Source: Kocuria sp. TGY1127_2 (GTDB lineage Bacteria > Actinomycetota > Actinomycetes > Actinomycetales > Micrococcaceae). Taken from it: DNA of 64,000 nucleotides. The DNA is taken from contig NZ_AP022834.1 of NCBI RefSeq assembly GCF_013394385.1, positions 2,480,001 to 2,544,000 of the forward strand. The letters are read 5' to 3'. The notes under the pieces are model-generated. The model saw nothing but the letters and a program-made list of their open reading frames with translations. It was not told the DNA's origin and ran no database searches. Both the position numbers and the translations under genes were made by a program. This document shows, in pieces, positions 48,008 through 58,786 of the stretch; the stretch's first letter is position 1; every line of letters begins with the position of its first letter.

Positions 48008-48527
48008 ATCCGCCTTCTCCCTCGGGTATGTCATTGTCGTTGCGACGTCGAGAAGAGATTCCGTTGCCGGACTCGGAACTGTTCGGGTCGTCCGGAGGCC
48101 TCTTGCACCACATCTCGGCGACGCAGCCTGCGATGCACACCACCGCACCAACCACCACATTAGCGATGCTCAGTACCAAGGTGTCCGAAGCCGGTCGAAA
48201 TCTCAACAGCGCGAGCTCGTAGATGAGCACCCCTCCGGCCCAACCGAAGAGCACGGTCCCGTAGACGGCACAGGTTTGACCGAGAACCGCGATCCTCGCT
48301 GCGAAAACCGGCTCGATGGGTTTGTGCTTGGGGTCTTTGACGTGAGCTCTGACCCTCCATCCGAGACTCAGGGATACCGCGGCCAGGAGAATACTCAACG
48401 CGAGCGACGGCCACGGCAGAACAAAGGCCACTTCACGCAGGTCAGGCCACAACGCCGTCACGACGCTGCTCGCGGCCAAGACCACCGCCGCCAGAAGGAC
48501 CAACCATCGGTAACGGAGAGGTCTCAC
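47985..48527 (-). CDS. DUF3180 membrane protein
   Basis: 180 residues with four membrane helices (about 8-26, 33-55, 78-105, 115-140) and a polar, Arg/Asp-rich C-terminal tail. DUF3180 proteins follow folK in actinobacteria; function unknown. Overlaps folK by 4 nt and the PH-domain gene by 23 nt, so it lies inside a tightly packed operon. Confidence 0.85.
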   Translation of the reverse strand: MRPLRYRWLVLLAAVVLAASSVVTALWPDLREVAFVLPWPSLALSILLAAVSLSLGWRVRAHVKDPKHKPIEPVFAARIAVLGQTCAVYGTVLFGWAGGVLIYELALLRFRPASDTLVLSIANVVVGAVVCIAGCVAEMWCKRPPDDPNSSESGNGISSRRRNDNDIPEGEGGYARNQRR

Positions 48528-49039
48528 GTGCTTTGTCCCGGCGTGATCGTTTCGCCCAAGTATCCCCGTATTCCGTTTCGGTCCTCGGCGCGGGCGGCTA
48601 GGTCAACCACGGGCTGACCGTCCAACAGGGCATCCGGATCCATGCGCGCCCAAGGGGCCAGGACGAATGCACGCTCTGCCGCTCGGGGATGCGGCAGACT
48701 CAATTCGGGTTCGTCCATGAAGAGGTTCCCGAACGTCACGATGTCAATATCAAGGGTTCGCGGACCCCAGCGGACGGTCCGGACTCGGTGAAAATCTTCC
48801 TCGATCCCCTGACAGAACCGCAAGAGGGCAAAGGGACTCATGTCGGTGCTCACCCGGATGACCTGGTTGAGATAGTTCGGTTGGCCTTCAGGGCCACCAA
48901 CGGGTTCCGTCACGGCAATCGGGGAAACCGCCTCTACGGTGATCTTCTCATTGTTCGCGAGGGCGGTGATGGCGCGTGCGAGCGTATCCTGTGACTCCCC
49001 CAGATTCGATCCGAGGGCGATGATGGAATCAACGGTCAT
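48524..49039 (-). CDS. folK: HPPK, 6-hydroxymethyl-dihydropterin pyrophosphokinase FolK
   Basis: 171 residues. It activates the pterin with ATP for FolP. Hallmarks ALGSNLGESQDTLARAI, QPNYLNQVI, RWGPRTLDIDI and LPHPRAAERAFVLAPWA are all present. Overlaps folB by 11 nt. Confidence 0.96.
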   Translation of the reverse strand: MTVDSIIALGSNLGESQDTLARAITALANNEKITVEAVSPIAVTEPVGGPEGQPNYLNQVIRVSTDMSPFALLRFCQGIEEDFHRVRTVRWGPRTLDIDIVTFGNLFMDEPELSLPHPRAAERAFVLAPWARMDPDALLDGQPVVDLAARAEDRNGIRGYLGETITPGQST

Positions 49040-49451
49040 GGTTCTCCCGCAGAATCGTCACTGAAACATCCGCGAAGGTGACCTCGATGGGCGCTTTCGG
49101 CTTGTGGACCGTCACCTCGACGGCAGGCAGGTCGAACTTCTCGAACAGTCCCTGGACAATGCGCTCGGCAACGGTTTCGATGAGGTTGACGGGTTCTCCG
49201 ACGATGACTTCTTTGACCGATTCGGCCACCGCACCGTAGTTGACGGTGTTCTCCAGGTCGTCCGTCCGGCCCGCGGTACGGCAGTCCATGAACAGCGTGA
49301 CGTCCACGAAAAACGGCTGACCCACGCGTTTCTCATGATCGAAAACCCCGTGATAACCGACGGCGCCAATGCCTGTGACCGAGATTCGGTCATATTGGCT
49401 TGTGCCCGGCGCCACGGCTGCGGCTGGCGCTTCTTGGAGATTTTCCGTCAT
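49029..49451 (-). CDS. folB: dihydroneopterin aldolase FolB
   Basis: 140 residues. It cleaves dihydroneopterin to hydroxymethyl-dihydropterin. VTGIGAVGYHGVFDHEKRVGQ and NYGAVAESV, then NLIETVAERI are the family segments. A 20-residue N-terminal extension (Ala/Pro-rich) precedes the core. 65 nt after folP. Confidence 0.95.
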   Translation of the reverse strand: MTENLQEAPAAAVAPGTSQYDRISVTGIGAVGYHGVFDHEKRVGQPFFVDVTLFMDCRTAGRTDDLENTVNYGAVAESVKEVIVGEPVNLIETVAERIVQGLFEKFDLPAVEVTVHKPKAPIEVTFADVSVTILRENHDR

Positions 49452-49516
49452 GTGTTCGTCTCCTCATGAGGTGCAAGTGATGTGTCGCATTGCGATGCTA
49501 TTGAGTGCGTTGACTA

Positions 49517-50485
49517 TCAGGATGCGTCAGATACGGCTTTGATCGCGAGCAGTTTACGGGTGACTTCCACCGCATCCCGGGTTGATGCGACGTCGTGGAC
49601 TCTCACGGCCCAAGCACCTCTTTCCGCCGCGAGGGCCGAAATTGCGGCGGTCGAGGCGTCGCGCTCCGACGGACGCGGCACCTTTTGTGATGTTTCCCCC
49701 AATGGTTCGGGGAAAGTAGCACGCGCTTGAGCCATCAATGTTCCAATGAATCGTTTACGGGAGGCCGCAATCAGCACGGGGTGACCGATATCCGCAATCC
49801 GGTCCATCCGTGCCAAGAGCTCCCAGTCCTGGTCGCCGCTCTTCGCGAATCCCAAACCGGGGTCGACGAGGATCTGACCCGGCGCGATCCCGGCGTCCAA
49901 GAGTCGTTGACGCCACTGAATCAGTTCGGCCCGAACGTCCTCGACCGTGTTCTGGTAATGAGCCAGCCGGTCCATTGATCTGGAGTCTCCGCGAGAGTGC
50001 ATGAGGATATACGGCACCCCGGATTCGCGCACGACGTCAATCATTGCGTCTTCGACCCGCTCGCCCGAGACGTCGTTGATGATGTGGGCACCGGCTTCGA
50101 CAGCCGCCTGCGCCGTACTCGCATGCATGGTGTCCACCGAAACGACGATGTCTCGGGCAACCAGTTCGTCGATGACGGGGAGAATTCTCTGGCGTTCCGT
50201 CGACGCTGCGACGGGTGTTGCTCCTGGGCGGGTCGACTCCCCGCCGACGTCGACGATGTCGGCGCCTTGTGCTACAAGCTTCAGGGCGTGCGACACGGCT
50301 CGCGACGTGTCATCGTGTTCGCCCCCGTCAGAGAAGGAATCGGGCGTGACGTTGAGAATACCCATGACCAATGTCCGGTCCTGCGGCAAGTCGGCAAAGG
50401 ATCCCCACCCCCGCGCGGCGGACGATTCCGGAGGCACGCTGGACGCGTCTCCGGGGCCGCCGAAGGAGGCTACGGGAGCGTTCAC
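49517..50485 (-). CDS. folP: dihydropteroate synthase FolP
   Basis: 322 residues. It couples hydroxymethyl-dihydropterin pyrophosphate with p-aminobenzoate; target of sulfonamides. [35 protein letters not shown] and AASRKRFIG are intact. About 35 extra residues precede the core. Overlaps folE by 4 nt. Confidence 0.96.
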   Translation of the reverse strand: MNAPVASFGGPGDASSVPPESSAARGWGSFADLPQDRTLVMGILNVTPDSFSDGGEHDDTSRAVSHALKLVAQGADIVDVGGESTRPGATPVAASTERQRILPVIDELVARDIVVSVDTMHASTAQAAVEAGAHIINDVSGERVEDAMIDVVRESGVPYILMHSRGDSRSMDRLAHYQNTVEDVRAELIQWRQRLLDAGIAPGQILVDPGLGFAKSGDQDWELLARMDRIADIGHPVLIAASRKRFIGTLMAQARATFPEPLGETSQKVPRPSERDASTAAISALAAERGAWAVRVHDVASTRDAVEVTRKLLAIKAVSDAS

Positions 50486-51051
50486 CGCTGTTTCCCTCCC
50501 ATGATGAGTCCCATCGCCTCAGAGCGTGTGGCGGTGTCTCGCATTTGCCCCCGAACGGCCGAGGTGACCGTCTTGGTCCCGGGCTTTTGGATCCCGCGCA
50601 TCGACATGCACATGTGTTCGCCTTCCAGGACAACCATCGCGCCCGCGGGATCGAGAAAGTCTTCGATGGACTCGACGATCTGAGTCGTGAGACGCTCCTG
50701 GACTTGGGGTCGCTTGGCATAGAGGTCCACGAGGCGGGCGAATTTCGACAGACCAGTCACCTTGCCGTCCGTGCCCGGAATATATGCCACATGGGCCAAG
50801 CCGTAGAACGGCACCAAGTGGTGTTCGCACATCGAGAAGAAGCTGATGTCCTTGACCAACACCATCTCGGAATGATCGATATCGAAGGTCTTGGACAACA
50901 GTTCGGCGGGATCGCCCCCCATACCGGAAAAGACCTCGGCATAAGAACGAGCGACCCGCGCCGGGGTATCCTTCAGCCCGTCCCTGTCCGGGTCCTCGCC
51001 TATAGCGGAGAGGATTTCACGGACGGCGGCTTCGATACGAGGCTGATCCAT
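50482..51051 (-). CDS. folE: GTP cyclohydrolase I FolE
   Basis: 189 residues. First step of folate synthesis, GTP to dihydroneopterin triphosphate. Zinc ligands in FFSMCEHH and [10 protein letters not shown] are present. It begins 2 nt after the ftsH stop and leads folE-folP-folB-folK. Confidence 0.97.
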   Translation of the reverse strand: MDQPRIEAAVREILSAIGEDPDRDGLKDTPARVARSYAEVFSGMGGDPAELLSKTFDIDHSEMVLVKDISFFSMCEHHLVPFYGLAHVAYIPGTDGKVTGLSKFARLVDLYAKRPQVQERLTTQIVESIEDFLDPAGAMVVLEGEHMCMSMRGIQKPGTKTVTSAVRGQMRDTATRSEAMGLIMGGKQR

Positions 51052-51053
51052 TC

Positions 51054-53231
51054 TTACCCCTGCTGACCTGGCGTATCGTCATCGGGGCCGGGCGAACCCG
51101 CCGGCCCCTGACCGGGGTTGTCCGACCCGGGCTCTCCCGGACCGGGCTGCGGGCCGCTTTCCGGCGGCGTCGCTCCCGAGGAATTCTCCGGGACCTCGAG
51201 CGGATGCTCTGGTTTTGCGGCCACGGCCTGATCCTGAGGAGCCATGTTCTCGGGGTCCTCAGCACCGGCCTCGGCGGCCTCCTGCTTTTCTGCGGGGGTC
51301 GTGATCGGAGGCATGCTCGAAACCGGACGGGTCTCCTTGGACAACCACACTTCGCGCAAAGGACGTTTGCGGACGTCCTTGAAGATCTCTGCGATCTCGT
51401 GCTCGTTGAGCGTCTCCTTATCCAGGAGCTCGAATGCGAGGCGGTCCAGGACGTCGCGGTTCTGAGTGAGAATCTCGTAGGCCTCGTCGTGTGCGCTGTC
51501 GATGAGGGATCGAACTTCGGCGTCGATCTTGGCCGCCAACTCGTCGGAGTACTCCGGTCCGCTGGCGCCGGCGTCGCGGCCCATGAACGGTTCCGAATTC
51601 CCCGAGCCGAGCTTGACCGAACCGATGACCGAGCTCATTCCGTATTCCGTGACCATCTTGCGAGCCGTGCCGGTAGCCTTCTCGATGTCATTCGCGGCTC
51701 CCGTGGACGGATCGTGGAAGATGATTTCCTCGGCAGCTCGTCCGCCCAAGGCATAGGCGAGCTGATCGAGAAGCTCATTCCTGGTCGTCGAGTACTTGTC
51801 GTCGACGGGCATGACCATGGTGTAACCCAGCGCCCGACCGCGCGGCAGGATGGTGATCTTGGTGACCGGGTCGGTGTTGCGCAGTGCCGCGGCAACCAGG
51901 GCGTGTCCGCCCTCGTGGTAGGCCGTGATCTTGCGCTCGAGTTCTTTCATGAGGCGCGAACGACGTTGCGGGCCCGCGATCACACGGTCGATTGCCTCGT
52001 CCAGGGCACGGTCATCGATGATCTGCGCGTTGGACCGTGCGGTCAGAAGGGCGGCCTCGTTCATGACGTTGGCCAGATCCGCACCCGTGAAACCGGGCGT
52101 CCGCTTGGCCACGGAGCCGAGTTCGACGTTTTCTGCTAGGCGCTTGCCCTCGGCATGAACCTCGAGAATGCGCTTTCGTCCCTTGAGATCAGGGGCGTCG
52201 ACGCCAATCTGCCGATCGAAACGGCCGGGGCGCAAGAGCGCCGGATCCAAAACGTCCGGACGGTTGGTCGCGGCGATCAGAATGATGTTGGTGTTCTCGT
52301 CGAAGCCGTCCATTTCCACGAGAAGCTGGTTCAGGGTCTGCTCGCGCTCGTCGTTGCCGCCACCCATTCCGGCGCCGCGCTGGCGGCCGACAGCGTCGAT
52401 CTCGTCGACGAAGATGATGGCCGCGTCATTCTGCTTGGCCTGCTCGAAGAGGTCACGAACGCGCGAAGCACCCACGCCGACGAACATTTCGACGAAGTCG
52501 GAACCGGAGATCGAGTAGAACGGAACGCCGGCCTCGCCCGCCACCGCCTTGGCGAGCAGGGTCTTGCCCGTTCCGGGTGGGCCGTACAGCAGCACGCCCT
52601 TGGGAATCTTTGCCCCGACGGAGGTGAACCGGGCGGGTTCGGTCAGGAATTCCTTGACCTCGTGGAGTTCCTCGACCGCTTCGTCAGCACCGGCGACGTC
52701 GGCGAACTTGACGGTCGAATTCTCCTTGTTGAACTTCTTGGCCTTGGACTTGCCGAAGTTCATGATTTGGCCGCCGCCACCGCCCATGCGGGAGAGGAGG
52801 AACCAGAAGATCACCATAATGAGGAGGAAGGGCACGATGAAGCCCAACATCGAGGTGAACCAGTTGTTCTGAACGGGTTGATCCGTGTAGCCCTTGAGCC
52901 CGGCGTCGTCCATGGCTTTCACAACGTCGCCCGAACGCGGCTGGACGTAGTAGAAGTCAACCTTTTTCCCGAGGTCCCGATCGCCCTCGTGATAGTTGTC
53001 CTTGAGCGACAGCTCAACCTTTTGGTCGCCGTCGTAGATCTTGGCCTCGTCGACCTTGTCGTCCTTGAGCAATTCCATGCCCACGTTGGTGTCCACCCGA
53101 TTCGTATTCGACGAGGTGGAGACGAAGATCACGGGCAGCAGAACCAAAAGCGCCAGGAAGATCCAGAAATAAGGCCCCTTCAGGATTCTGTCCTTGAGCG
53201 GCTTCTTCTGGTTGCTGTTTTGCTGAGCCAA
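51054..53231 (-). CDS. ftsH: membrane AAA+ zinc metalloprotease FtsH
   Basis: About 725 residues. It degrades membrane and short-lived proteins. Two membrane helices (about 20-37 and 103-127), Walker A GPPGTGKT, Walker B IIFVDEID, second region of homology [20 protein letters not shown], and zinc site HEGGH. Start is TTG 53231: GGAGG lies 9 nt upstream and the protein then begins with the normal AQQN..K tail, whereas ATG 53321 has no support. After the protease domain there is a tail of about 100 residues rich in Pro, Gly, Glu and Asp, longer than in E. coli. Confidence 0.97.
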   Translation of the reverse strand: MAQQNSNQKKPLKDRILKGPYFWIFLALLVLLPVIFVSTSSNTNRVDTNVGMELLKDDKVDEAKIYDGDQKVELSLKDNYHEGDRDLGKKVDFYYVQPRSGDVVKAMDDAGLKGYTDQPVQNNWFTSMLGFIVPFLLIMVIFWFLLSRMGGGGGQIMNFGKSKAKKFNKENSTVKFADVAGADEAVEELHEVKEFLTEPARFTSVGAKIPKGVLLYGPPGTGKTLLAKAVAGEAGVPFYSISGSDFVEMFVGVGASRVRDLFEQAKQNDAAIIFVDEIDAVGRQRGAGMGGGNDEREQTLNQLLVEMDGFDENTNIILIAATNRPDVLDPALLRPGRFDRQIGVDAPDLKGRKRILEVHAEGKRLAENVELGSVAKRTPGFTGADLANVMNEAALLTARSNAQIIDDRALDEAIDRVIAGPQRRSRLMKELERKITAYHEGGHALVAAALRNTDPVTKITILPRGRALGYTMVMPVDDKYSTTRNELLDQLAYALGGRAAEEIIFHDPSTGAANDIEKATGTARKMVTEYGMSSVIGSVKLGSGNSEPFMGRDAGASGPEYSDELAAKIDAEVRSLIDSAHDEAYEILTQNRDVLDRLAFELLDKETLNEHEIAEIFKDVRKRPLREVWLSKETRPVSSMPPITTPAEKQEAAEAGAEDPENMAPQDQAVAAKPEHPLEVPENSSGATPPESGPQPGPGEPGSDNPGQGPAGSPGPDDDTPGQQG

Positions 53232-53368
53232 GCTATTTTTCCTCCGCGTGAGGCGTTCACGGTCGAGATTTAATTCTCGGAATAGGCTACCGCCGAGAGG
53301 TGAGGAGCGTGCGCTCTTCACCTCACAGCGGACATCTGCCGAGGTTCATGGAAGGTCCCGCGAGACCC

Positions 53369-53920
53369 TTAGGAATATACGTGGGGCGCGAGCGTTCCGA
53401 TGCAATCGAGGTTGCGATATTGCTCGGCGAAATCCAGGCCGTAGCCGACCACGAATTCGGGATCGATGTCCCAGCCGATGTACTTGACCGGAATCTCCGT
53501 CTTGACCGACGCCGGCTTGCGCAGGAGTGCACAGATTTCCACCGAATTGGCCCCACGCGACTCCAAGTTGGACTTGAGCCAGGACAAGGTGAGTCCGGAA
53601 TCGATGATGTCCTCGACGATCAGCACATCGCGACCGTGCAGATCCGTGTCCAGATCCTTCAGGATGCGAACCACACCGGAGGACTTGGTCCCGGAACCAT
53701 AAGATGAAACAGCCATCCAGTCCATGGTGTAATGCGCGTGCAGAGCACGAGACAGATCGGCCATCACCATGACCGCGCCCTTGAGCACACCGACCAGAAG
53801 AACGTCTCTGTCCTCGTAGTCCTTGTCTACCTGGGCCGCGAGCTCGGCGATCTTCTCCTGAATCTCTTCTTTGGTGAAGAGCACGTGTTTGAGATCGTCC
53901 TTGACGTCCTGTGAATCCAC
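53369..53920 (-). CDS. hpt: hypoxanthine phosphoribosyltransferase
   Basis: 183 residues. Purine salvage: hypoxanthine or guanine to IMP or GMP. The PRPP loop VLIVEDIIDSGLTL, GVLKGAVMVMADL and the FVVGYGLD end are typical. It lies between tilS and ftsH as in many Gram-positive genomes. The 137 nt before ftsH hold a hairpin (GAGGTGAGGAGC / GCTCTTCACCTC, 53297-53324) without a T-run. Confidence 0.95.
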   Translation of the reverse strand: MDSQDVKDDLKHVLFTKEEIQEKIAELAAQVDKDYEDRDVLLVGVLKGAVMVMADLSRALHAHYTMDWMAVSSYGSGTKSSGVVRILKDLDTDLHGRDVLIVEDIIDSGLTLSWLKSNLESRGANSVEICALLRKPASVKTEIPVKYIGWDIDPEFVVGYGLDFAEQYRNLDCIGTLAPHVYS

Positions 53921-54070
53921 TGCTGTCTCCTGCTTGAGTCACTGAAATCTTGGGGGTCGTGCAATCCGGCGCCAGACTTCGCGGATCGCGACGACACATG
54001 GCAACTCTACCCGTCTGTTCTCCACGCGCATTACTGTTTCCGAAACGCCCGGAATCAACGCATTGACGTC

Positions 54071-55243
54071 CTATGAAGACCGGATGAGGACCAGAGCGCC
54101 GTCCCGGCCTTGTCGATGCTGCTCTGATCCCGGCTGTGCCAGCGGGCGGCGTCTCCAGACGGCCACATGACCGGCCATCTGAATTGGGCCGGCATTTCCG
54201 TGCCCGGCCAGTAATTCGTCCAGGGCCCGGAGCCGCTCGAAACTGGGAGACTCTCCCCCGCTTGCCACGATGGCACGGGCCAGCACACGCCGGCGCATCG
54301 CGGGATGGGCTGCGCGAAGTTCCGGCATGGACAACGCCCCTGCCGGCCGCTGGCCCTCTTTCATCGGTACGGGCTGATAGTCGGCAGGGTCCGCCGCTGC
54401 GGTTCGCGCGACCTCATCTGCTCGTTGTTCCAGGAATTCTGCATCCGGCCCCAAGACGGCCGCCGTCCGCGCGAGGGCTTGAGTTATCCCCGGCCCCATC
54501 CTCTCCTCGAGAAAGGGAAGGACCTCGTGCCGGACGAGGTTTCGACGAAACGCCAGATGCTCATTCGTAGGATCGTGCCAGGGCTCGATTCCCTCGGCCT
54601 CGCAGATCGCAAGCGTGTCTCGCCGGCGTAGGTCCAAGAACGGGCGAATCAGAAGAGCCGCGTCCTCGGTCGCCGGTTCGTCTATGCGTCGGGCCTGGGG
54701 CATACCGGACAGGGAACGGGTCCCCGAGCCTCGAGCGAGTCCCAGCATCACGGTTTCGGCCTGATCGTCCAGAGTATGGCCCAACAGAACGGCACGCGCT
54801 TCCTCCTCGCGGGCCGTGCGGTCGAGCACCTCATAGCGGGCCGTGCGGGCGGCCATTTCGGGTCCCATTCCTTGACTTCTGACCACCGCACGAACCGTGC
54901 GCACCGGGTCGAGACCGAGCCTCCGACACTCTGTCGCGGCTCGCTCGGCTTGTTCCGAACTGCCGTCCTGGAGAGCGTGGTCCACGATGACGGCACCCAC
55001 CCGCAGATCCCCGCGTCGGGCGAAATGCGCCGCGACGGAGGCCAAAGCCAGCGAATCGGGGCCGCCACTGCACGCGACCAGAGCCAAAGGCACATCCCCG
55101 GCTTCGTCAGGTACGTCGCCTCGGGTCCGGCCCGTGGGCGCCGCACAGAAGCCCGGGAGGTGATCCTCGAGGACATCGACAAATTTCTTGCGTGCCGACC
55201 CCACGGAGGGATGAAGCCGGCCTTTTCGCCCGGTCTGTGCCAC
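54071..55243 (-). CDS. tilS: tRNA(Ile)-lysidine synthetase TilS
   Basis: 390 residues. It modifies C34 of the AUA-reading tRNA-Ile to lysidine. The PP-loop ATPase motif SGGPDSLAL and LLGHTLDDQAETVMLGLARGSG are present. The C-terminal region is short, as usual in actinobacteria. Start GTG 55243 overlaps the zincin gene's stop by one base (TAGTG). Confidence 0.94.
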   Translation of the reverse strand: MAQTGRKGRLHPSVGSARKKFVDVLEDHLPGFCAAPTGRTRGDVPDEAGDVPLALVACSGGPDSLALASVAAHFARRGDLRVGAVIVDHALQDGSSEQAERAATECRRLGLDPVRTVRAVVRSQGMGPEMAARTARYEVLDRTAREEEARAVLLGHTLDDQAETVMLGLARGSGTRSLSGMPQARRIDEPATEDAALLIRPFLDLRRRDTLAICEAEGIEPWHDPTNEHLAFRRNLVRHEVLPFLEERMGPGITQALARTAAVLGPDAEFLEQRADEVARTAAADPADYQPVPMKEGQRPAGALSMPELRAAHPAMRRRVLARAIVASGGESPSFERLRALDELLAGHGNAGPIQMAGHVAVWRRRPLAQPGSEQHRQGRDGALVLIRSS

Positions 55244-56430
55244 TAGCTCGCGTCTCCGGAGAAGCCGCGGGCACTGGCGTCCCGTGGTATTCCGTCGAGG
55301 ACCCGCTCGATCCAGAGCCTCGGATTGTGGATCTCGAGTTCGCTCGGGAGGTTTTCAGGGCCTTCCCAAATACGGTTGAACTGTTCCATTCCGCGTTCGT
55401 CGACGATGGTCTGGACGAAAGCCTGACCGTCACGGTACTGACGCATCTTGATGTCGAGCCCCATGGCCTTGCGGATCAGGGTATCGAGAGCGCCGCGGTT
55501 CTTGCCCCGGCTGTCGAAGCGACGCCGAATGGTCTTGACCGTGGGCACAATGCTCGAGTCGACGGCGTCCATCACGACGTTCGCGTGGCCTTCCATCAGA
55601 CTCATGATCCCGGTCAGCTCCGAGAAAACGGCCGCCGATTCCTTGTCCAGCAAGGCCGTCATCCGGTTCTTGGGCACGGGGCGCAAGTCTTCCGAGGAGT
55701 TCGGCGTGGCGCCGTCGACCCGCGCCTTGGGAGAAGCCTCGTCTTTCTGGGTCGCATTGCGGACGACCTCGCTCGCCCCTTCGAGCAGCCGGTCCACGAG
55801 CTCCCGGCCGCCACCGGCAACGGACTGGGGCAATCGGGACATCAACCCGAGCATGTGCTCGCGCAACCACGGTGCCGCCGCGAACTGGACGCGGTGTGTT
55901 TGTTCGTGGAGACACACCCATAAGCGGAAATCTTCCGGTTCGAGGTTGAGCTCCTTTTCGATCATGACCATATTGGGGGCCACGAGGAGCAAACGACCGC
56001 CCGAAGCACCAAAGCCACCGAGCGCCGCGAACGGGTCGTACTGACCCAAGACCTTGCTCGACATGAACGAAAGGACTCCCCCGAGTTCGACGGCGGTGCC
56101 GACTTCGGCGACTTTGCGATCAACCTGCCCCATCTCGTCAAATCTTTCCTTCATCCCGGCTTGGACCAGCCGATTGAGGATGTAGGAGAAAGTTTGGGAA
56201 TTTGCTCGAGACCATCCGGCCCGGTCCACCACCAGCACTTCGGAGTCGTGAAGATTCTCCGCCGCATCGAGCCTGGTGATCCGATGCACGTGATCCACGG
56301 ATGCGGTCGCGTTGTATCGCACGGACTCGACGACTCGACGCGTTGCCCCAGCGGACAATTTGGGCCCGGCGGGAGTCAACCGCGCGGCGGTAGCGGCTGC
56401 GGCGTTCCAACTGATGATGTTCTCACTCAT
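55243..56430 (-). CDS. zinc-dependent metalloprotease-like protein (DUF2342 zincin)
   Basis: About 395 residues. Zincin-like family conserved beside tilS and dacB in actinobacteria. A zinc-site motif is present as HEQTH (LWVCLHEQTHRVQF) with a downstream EGHANVVMDAV that may supply the third ligand. Substrate unknown; no signal peptide, so cytosolic. The ATG at 56430 is preferred (MSENIISWN); ATG 56463 would add 11 residues. Likely co-transcribed with tilS. Confidence 0.85.
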   Translation of the reverse strand: MSENIISWNAAAATAARLTPAGPKLSAGATRRVVESVRYNATASVDHVHRITRLDAAENLHDSEVLVVDRAGWSRANSQTFSYILNRLVQAGMKERFDEMGQVDRKVAEVGTAVELGGVLSFMSSKVLGQYDPFAALGGFGASGGRLLLVAPNMVMIEKELNLEPEDFRLWVCLHEQTHRVQFAAAPWLREHMLGLMSRLPQSVAGGGRELVDRLLEGASEVVRNATQKDEASPKARVDGATPNSSEDLRPVPKNRMTALLDKESAAVFSELTGIMSLMEGHANVVMDAVDSSIVPTVKTIRRRFDSRGKNRGALDTLIRKAMGLDIKMRQYRDGQAFVQTIVDERGMEQFNRIWEGPENLPSELEIHNPRLWIERVLDGIPRDASARGFSGDAS

Positions 56431-56552
56431 GATCCCTACGATGCCACACGACTTTGAACCCAACCTGAGCGGATCGGCCGATCCTGTCCGGAGAACTCCT
56501 CAGGGACGGCGCGTGCGATCGGACCGCTCGTCTTCCCGTCCGAGTACGGAGT

Positions 56553-57998
56553 TCAGAGTTTGGTCAACGCAGCGACCGAAGCATCGAGAGCGGTCGTTGC
56601 GGCCTCGGAATTCGTCACGTCGTTGACGACGAACGAGTAGGCCAAGAGGCGACCCTGCGACGTCGTGGTGTACCCGGTCAAGGAATTGACCTTGAGAAGT
56701 GTTCCCGTTTTCGCACGAGCGCTGCCCTGCGCGGCCGAGGCGTCATCGGCCTCGAAGCGACTCGCCAGAGTTCCTGTTCCGCCGGCGACGGGCAACGTTT
56801 CCGCCAGGTTAGAGGTCGCCGTTTCGGACTGGGTCGCGTGCGCGATGATCTGGGCCAGTGTTATGGGAGTCACGCGGTTGTCCGCGGACAGTCCGCAGGA
56901 GTCCTTCTGTATCAGTCCATCCGTGGAGATCCCCGCGCCGGTTAGCGTCTGCTTGACGGTTTTGATGGCGCCCTCGATGGATCCTTCATTGCCTGCGGCA
57001 ATCGCGGCGTTACGACCCAGCACCTCGGCAAGAACATTGTCCGAATTCTCCATCATGTATTTGGCCTGTTCGAGCACCGTTGCGGATTCGACCGATCCCA
57101 GCCGTTGCGAGTCCGCGTGTTCGGCGGCCTCGGACGAGTCCGAGCCCGATGCGAAGCTGAGTCCTTGGCTCGCCCCGGCCTCGTTGAGGGCCTTGACGTA
57201 GCCGTTCAGGGCATCCGCCCCCGCATTCTGGGGGCGATGCGAAACATCCTCGCCGTCCGAGGGCCGTTGCGTGTGGTGGTCCCATAGCGCGATCGGAGAA
57301 ATGGAGGTTACGTAACCGGCGTCGACATCGGCAGAGTCCCATGCCGGATTTGTTCCCTGCCCCGAATACATCGATGCATCCAGATTCACGGGAAGTTTTC
57401 CGCTGACGCCCTTGTCCTTGAGTTCCTGAATGGTCTGCGCCGCGAGCGTCTGCACGCCAGCGTGCCCCAACACGGAATTCTCGTCGGAGGTCCCACTCGA
57501 GAGCATCGTGTCGCCGCCGGCCACCAGGGTGACCGATTTCGAATCCTCCGACAGGTAGGAGTTCGTTTCATAACGCGAATTCGGATCGGCATGGCTAAGC
57601 AGCGCGAATTGCGTCAGCAGCTTGAGGTTCGACGCCGGAGTCACCGGACGCGTCGCATCATCCGAATACAGAACGTTTCCACTGGCCACGTCCACCACCT
57701 GGGAAGCCATCGTGCCGCCGCCGTCGAGCTTGCCGGATGCGGCCTCCAGCGGCCCCGCAAGGTCGGCGGGAGCTGGCTGGTCCGCATCGCCAGGGAGGTC
57801 CTTGACGGGATTGTCGACCGACGAGGCCGAGGCCAGCGCGTCGGGTTGGTCGGCTCCGGTCAAGGAGTCCCATTGTCCCGCGGCCGTGGGCACGAGCCAT
57901 GCCCCGATCCCGATGCAGCCGACGGCGACGATGCCCGATGCGATCCACCATCCGCGTGACGTGTGCTGTTCGGATCGCTGCGGCTGACGCTTCCTCAT
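56553..57998 (-). CDS. dacB: D-alanyl-D-alanine carboxypeptidase/endopeptidase (PBP4 type)
   Basis: 481 residues. It trims peptidoglycan cross-links outside the cell. One N-terminal membrane anchor (about 17-37), a Ser-type penicillin-binding fold with SxxK as SNLK, SxN as SADN and KTG in RAKTGTLLKVNSLTGY, and the family-S13 insert between. Divergent from ppa, the usual actinobacterial arrangement. Confidence 0.93.
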   Translation of the reverse strand: MRKRQPQRSEQHTSRGWWIASGIVAVGCIGIGAWLVPTAAGQWDSLTGADQPDALASASSVDNPVKDLPGDADQPAPADLAGPLEAASGKLDGGGTMASQVVDVASGNVLYSDDATRPVTPASNLKLLTQFALLSHADPNSRYETNSYLSEDSKSVTLVAGGDTMLSSGTSDENSVLGHAGVQTLAAQTIQELKDKGVSGKLPVNLDASMYSGQGTNPAWDSADVDAGYVTSISPIALWDHHTQRPSDGEDVSHRPQNAGADALNGYVKALNEAGASQGLSFASGSDSSEAAEHADSQRLGSVESATVLEQAKYMMENSDNVLAEVLGRNAAIAAGNEGSIEGAIKTVKQTLTGAGISTDGLIQKDSCGLSADNRVTPITLAQIIAHATQSETATSNLAETLPVAGGTGTLASRFEADDASAAQGSARAKTGTLLKVNSLTGYTTTSQGRLLAYSFVVNDVTNSEAATTALDASVAALTKL

Positions 57999-58210
57999 CG
58001 GGACTCCTCGATTCGCTGGTGGTTCGGTCTTCGGTCAGAAGCCGGACGACCGCCGTCGCCCAGGTGCTCCTTCACGAGTTTAGGCGCAAATCCGCCGATC
58101 TGGTTTTCCCAAAAGGCGATAAGGGGCGATAGATTGAGGGGTAGAAAAGCCGAGAACAAGGCACCGAAATCACGAAATCCGCAACTATCCATCCTCTAGG
58201 AGAACCATTC

Positions 58211-58684
58211 ATGGAACTTGATGTCACGATCGAGATCCCCCAGGGATCCCGCGTTAAGTACGAGATCGACCACGAGACCGGCCGCCTCCGCCTGGATCGT
58301 GTCCTCTTCACGTCGATGCAGTACCCCACCCACTACGGATACTTCGAGAACACCCTCGGCGAAGACGGCGATCCGCTCGACGCCATGGTCGTGATGGATT
58401 ACGACATCATTCCCGGCGTGATCGTCGAGGCTCGCCCAATCGGCGTCTTCAACATGACGGACGAAGCCGGCGGAGACGCCAAGATCCTTTGCGTTCCGAC
58501 CGACAAGCGCTTCGACAATATCCAGACCCTGGACGACGTCGAGGACTACAAGAAGGACGAGATCAAGCACTTCTTCGAGCGCTACAAGGATCTCGAACCC
58601 GGCAAGTGGGTCAAGGGCGAAGGCTGGGGCTCCAAGGAAGAAGCCGAGCGTCTCATCACCGAGGCCGTCGAGCGGTCCAAGTAG
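58211..58684 (+). CDS. ppa: inorganic pyrophosphatase
   Basis: 157 residues, family I soluble enzyme of short prokaryotic type. It hydrolyses pyrophosphate to pull biosynthetic reactions. Metal-binding signature DGDPLDAMVV and KYEIDHETGRLRLDR are intact. Ends at a very strong terminator. Confidence 0.97.
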   Translation: MELDVTIEIPQGSRVKYEIDHETGRLRLDRVLFTSMQYPTHYGYFENTLGEDGDPLDAMVVMDYDIIPGVIVEARPIGVFNMTDEAGGDAKILCVPTDKRFDNIQTLDDVEDYKKDEIKHFFERYKDLEPGKWVKGEGWGSKEEAERLITEAVERSK

Positions 58685-58740
58685 CCCGAGTTCGATTCCG
58701 GCGCTCAGGCGCGGAACGACTCGTCGCTTTGCTTTCCAAC

Positions 58741-58784
58741 GGGCGGCGTCGCGAACCATTGGTTCGCGACGCCGCCCGTTTTTC
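58741..58784 (+). terminator. intrinsic terminator of ppa
   Basis: A perfect 17-bp stem (GGGCGGCGTCGCGAACC / GGTTCGCGACGCCGCCC) with a 3-nt loop ATT, followed by GTTTTTC. It ends the ppa transcript and separates it from the convergent GntR gene. Confidence 0.92.
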
Positions 58785-58786
58785 GT

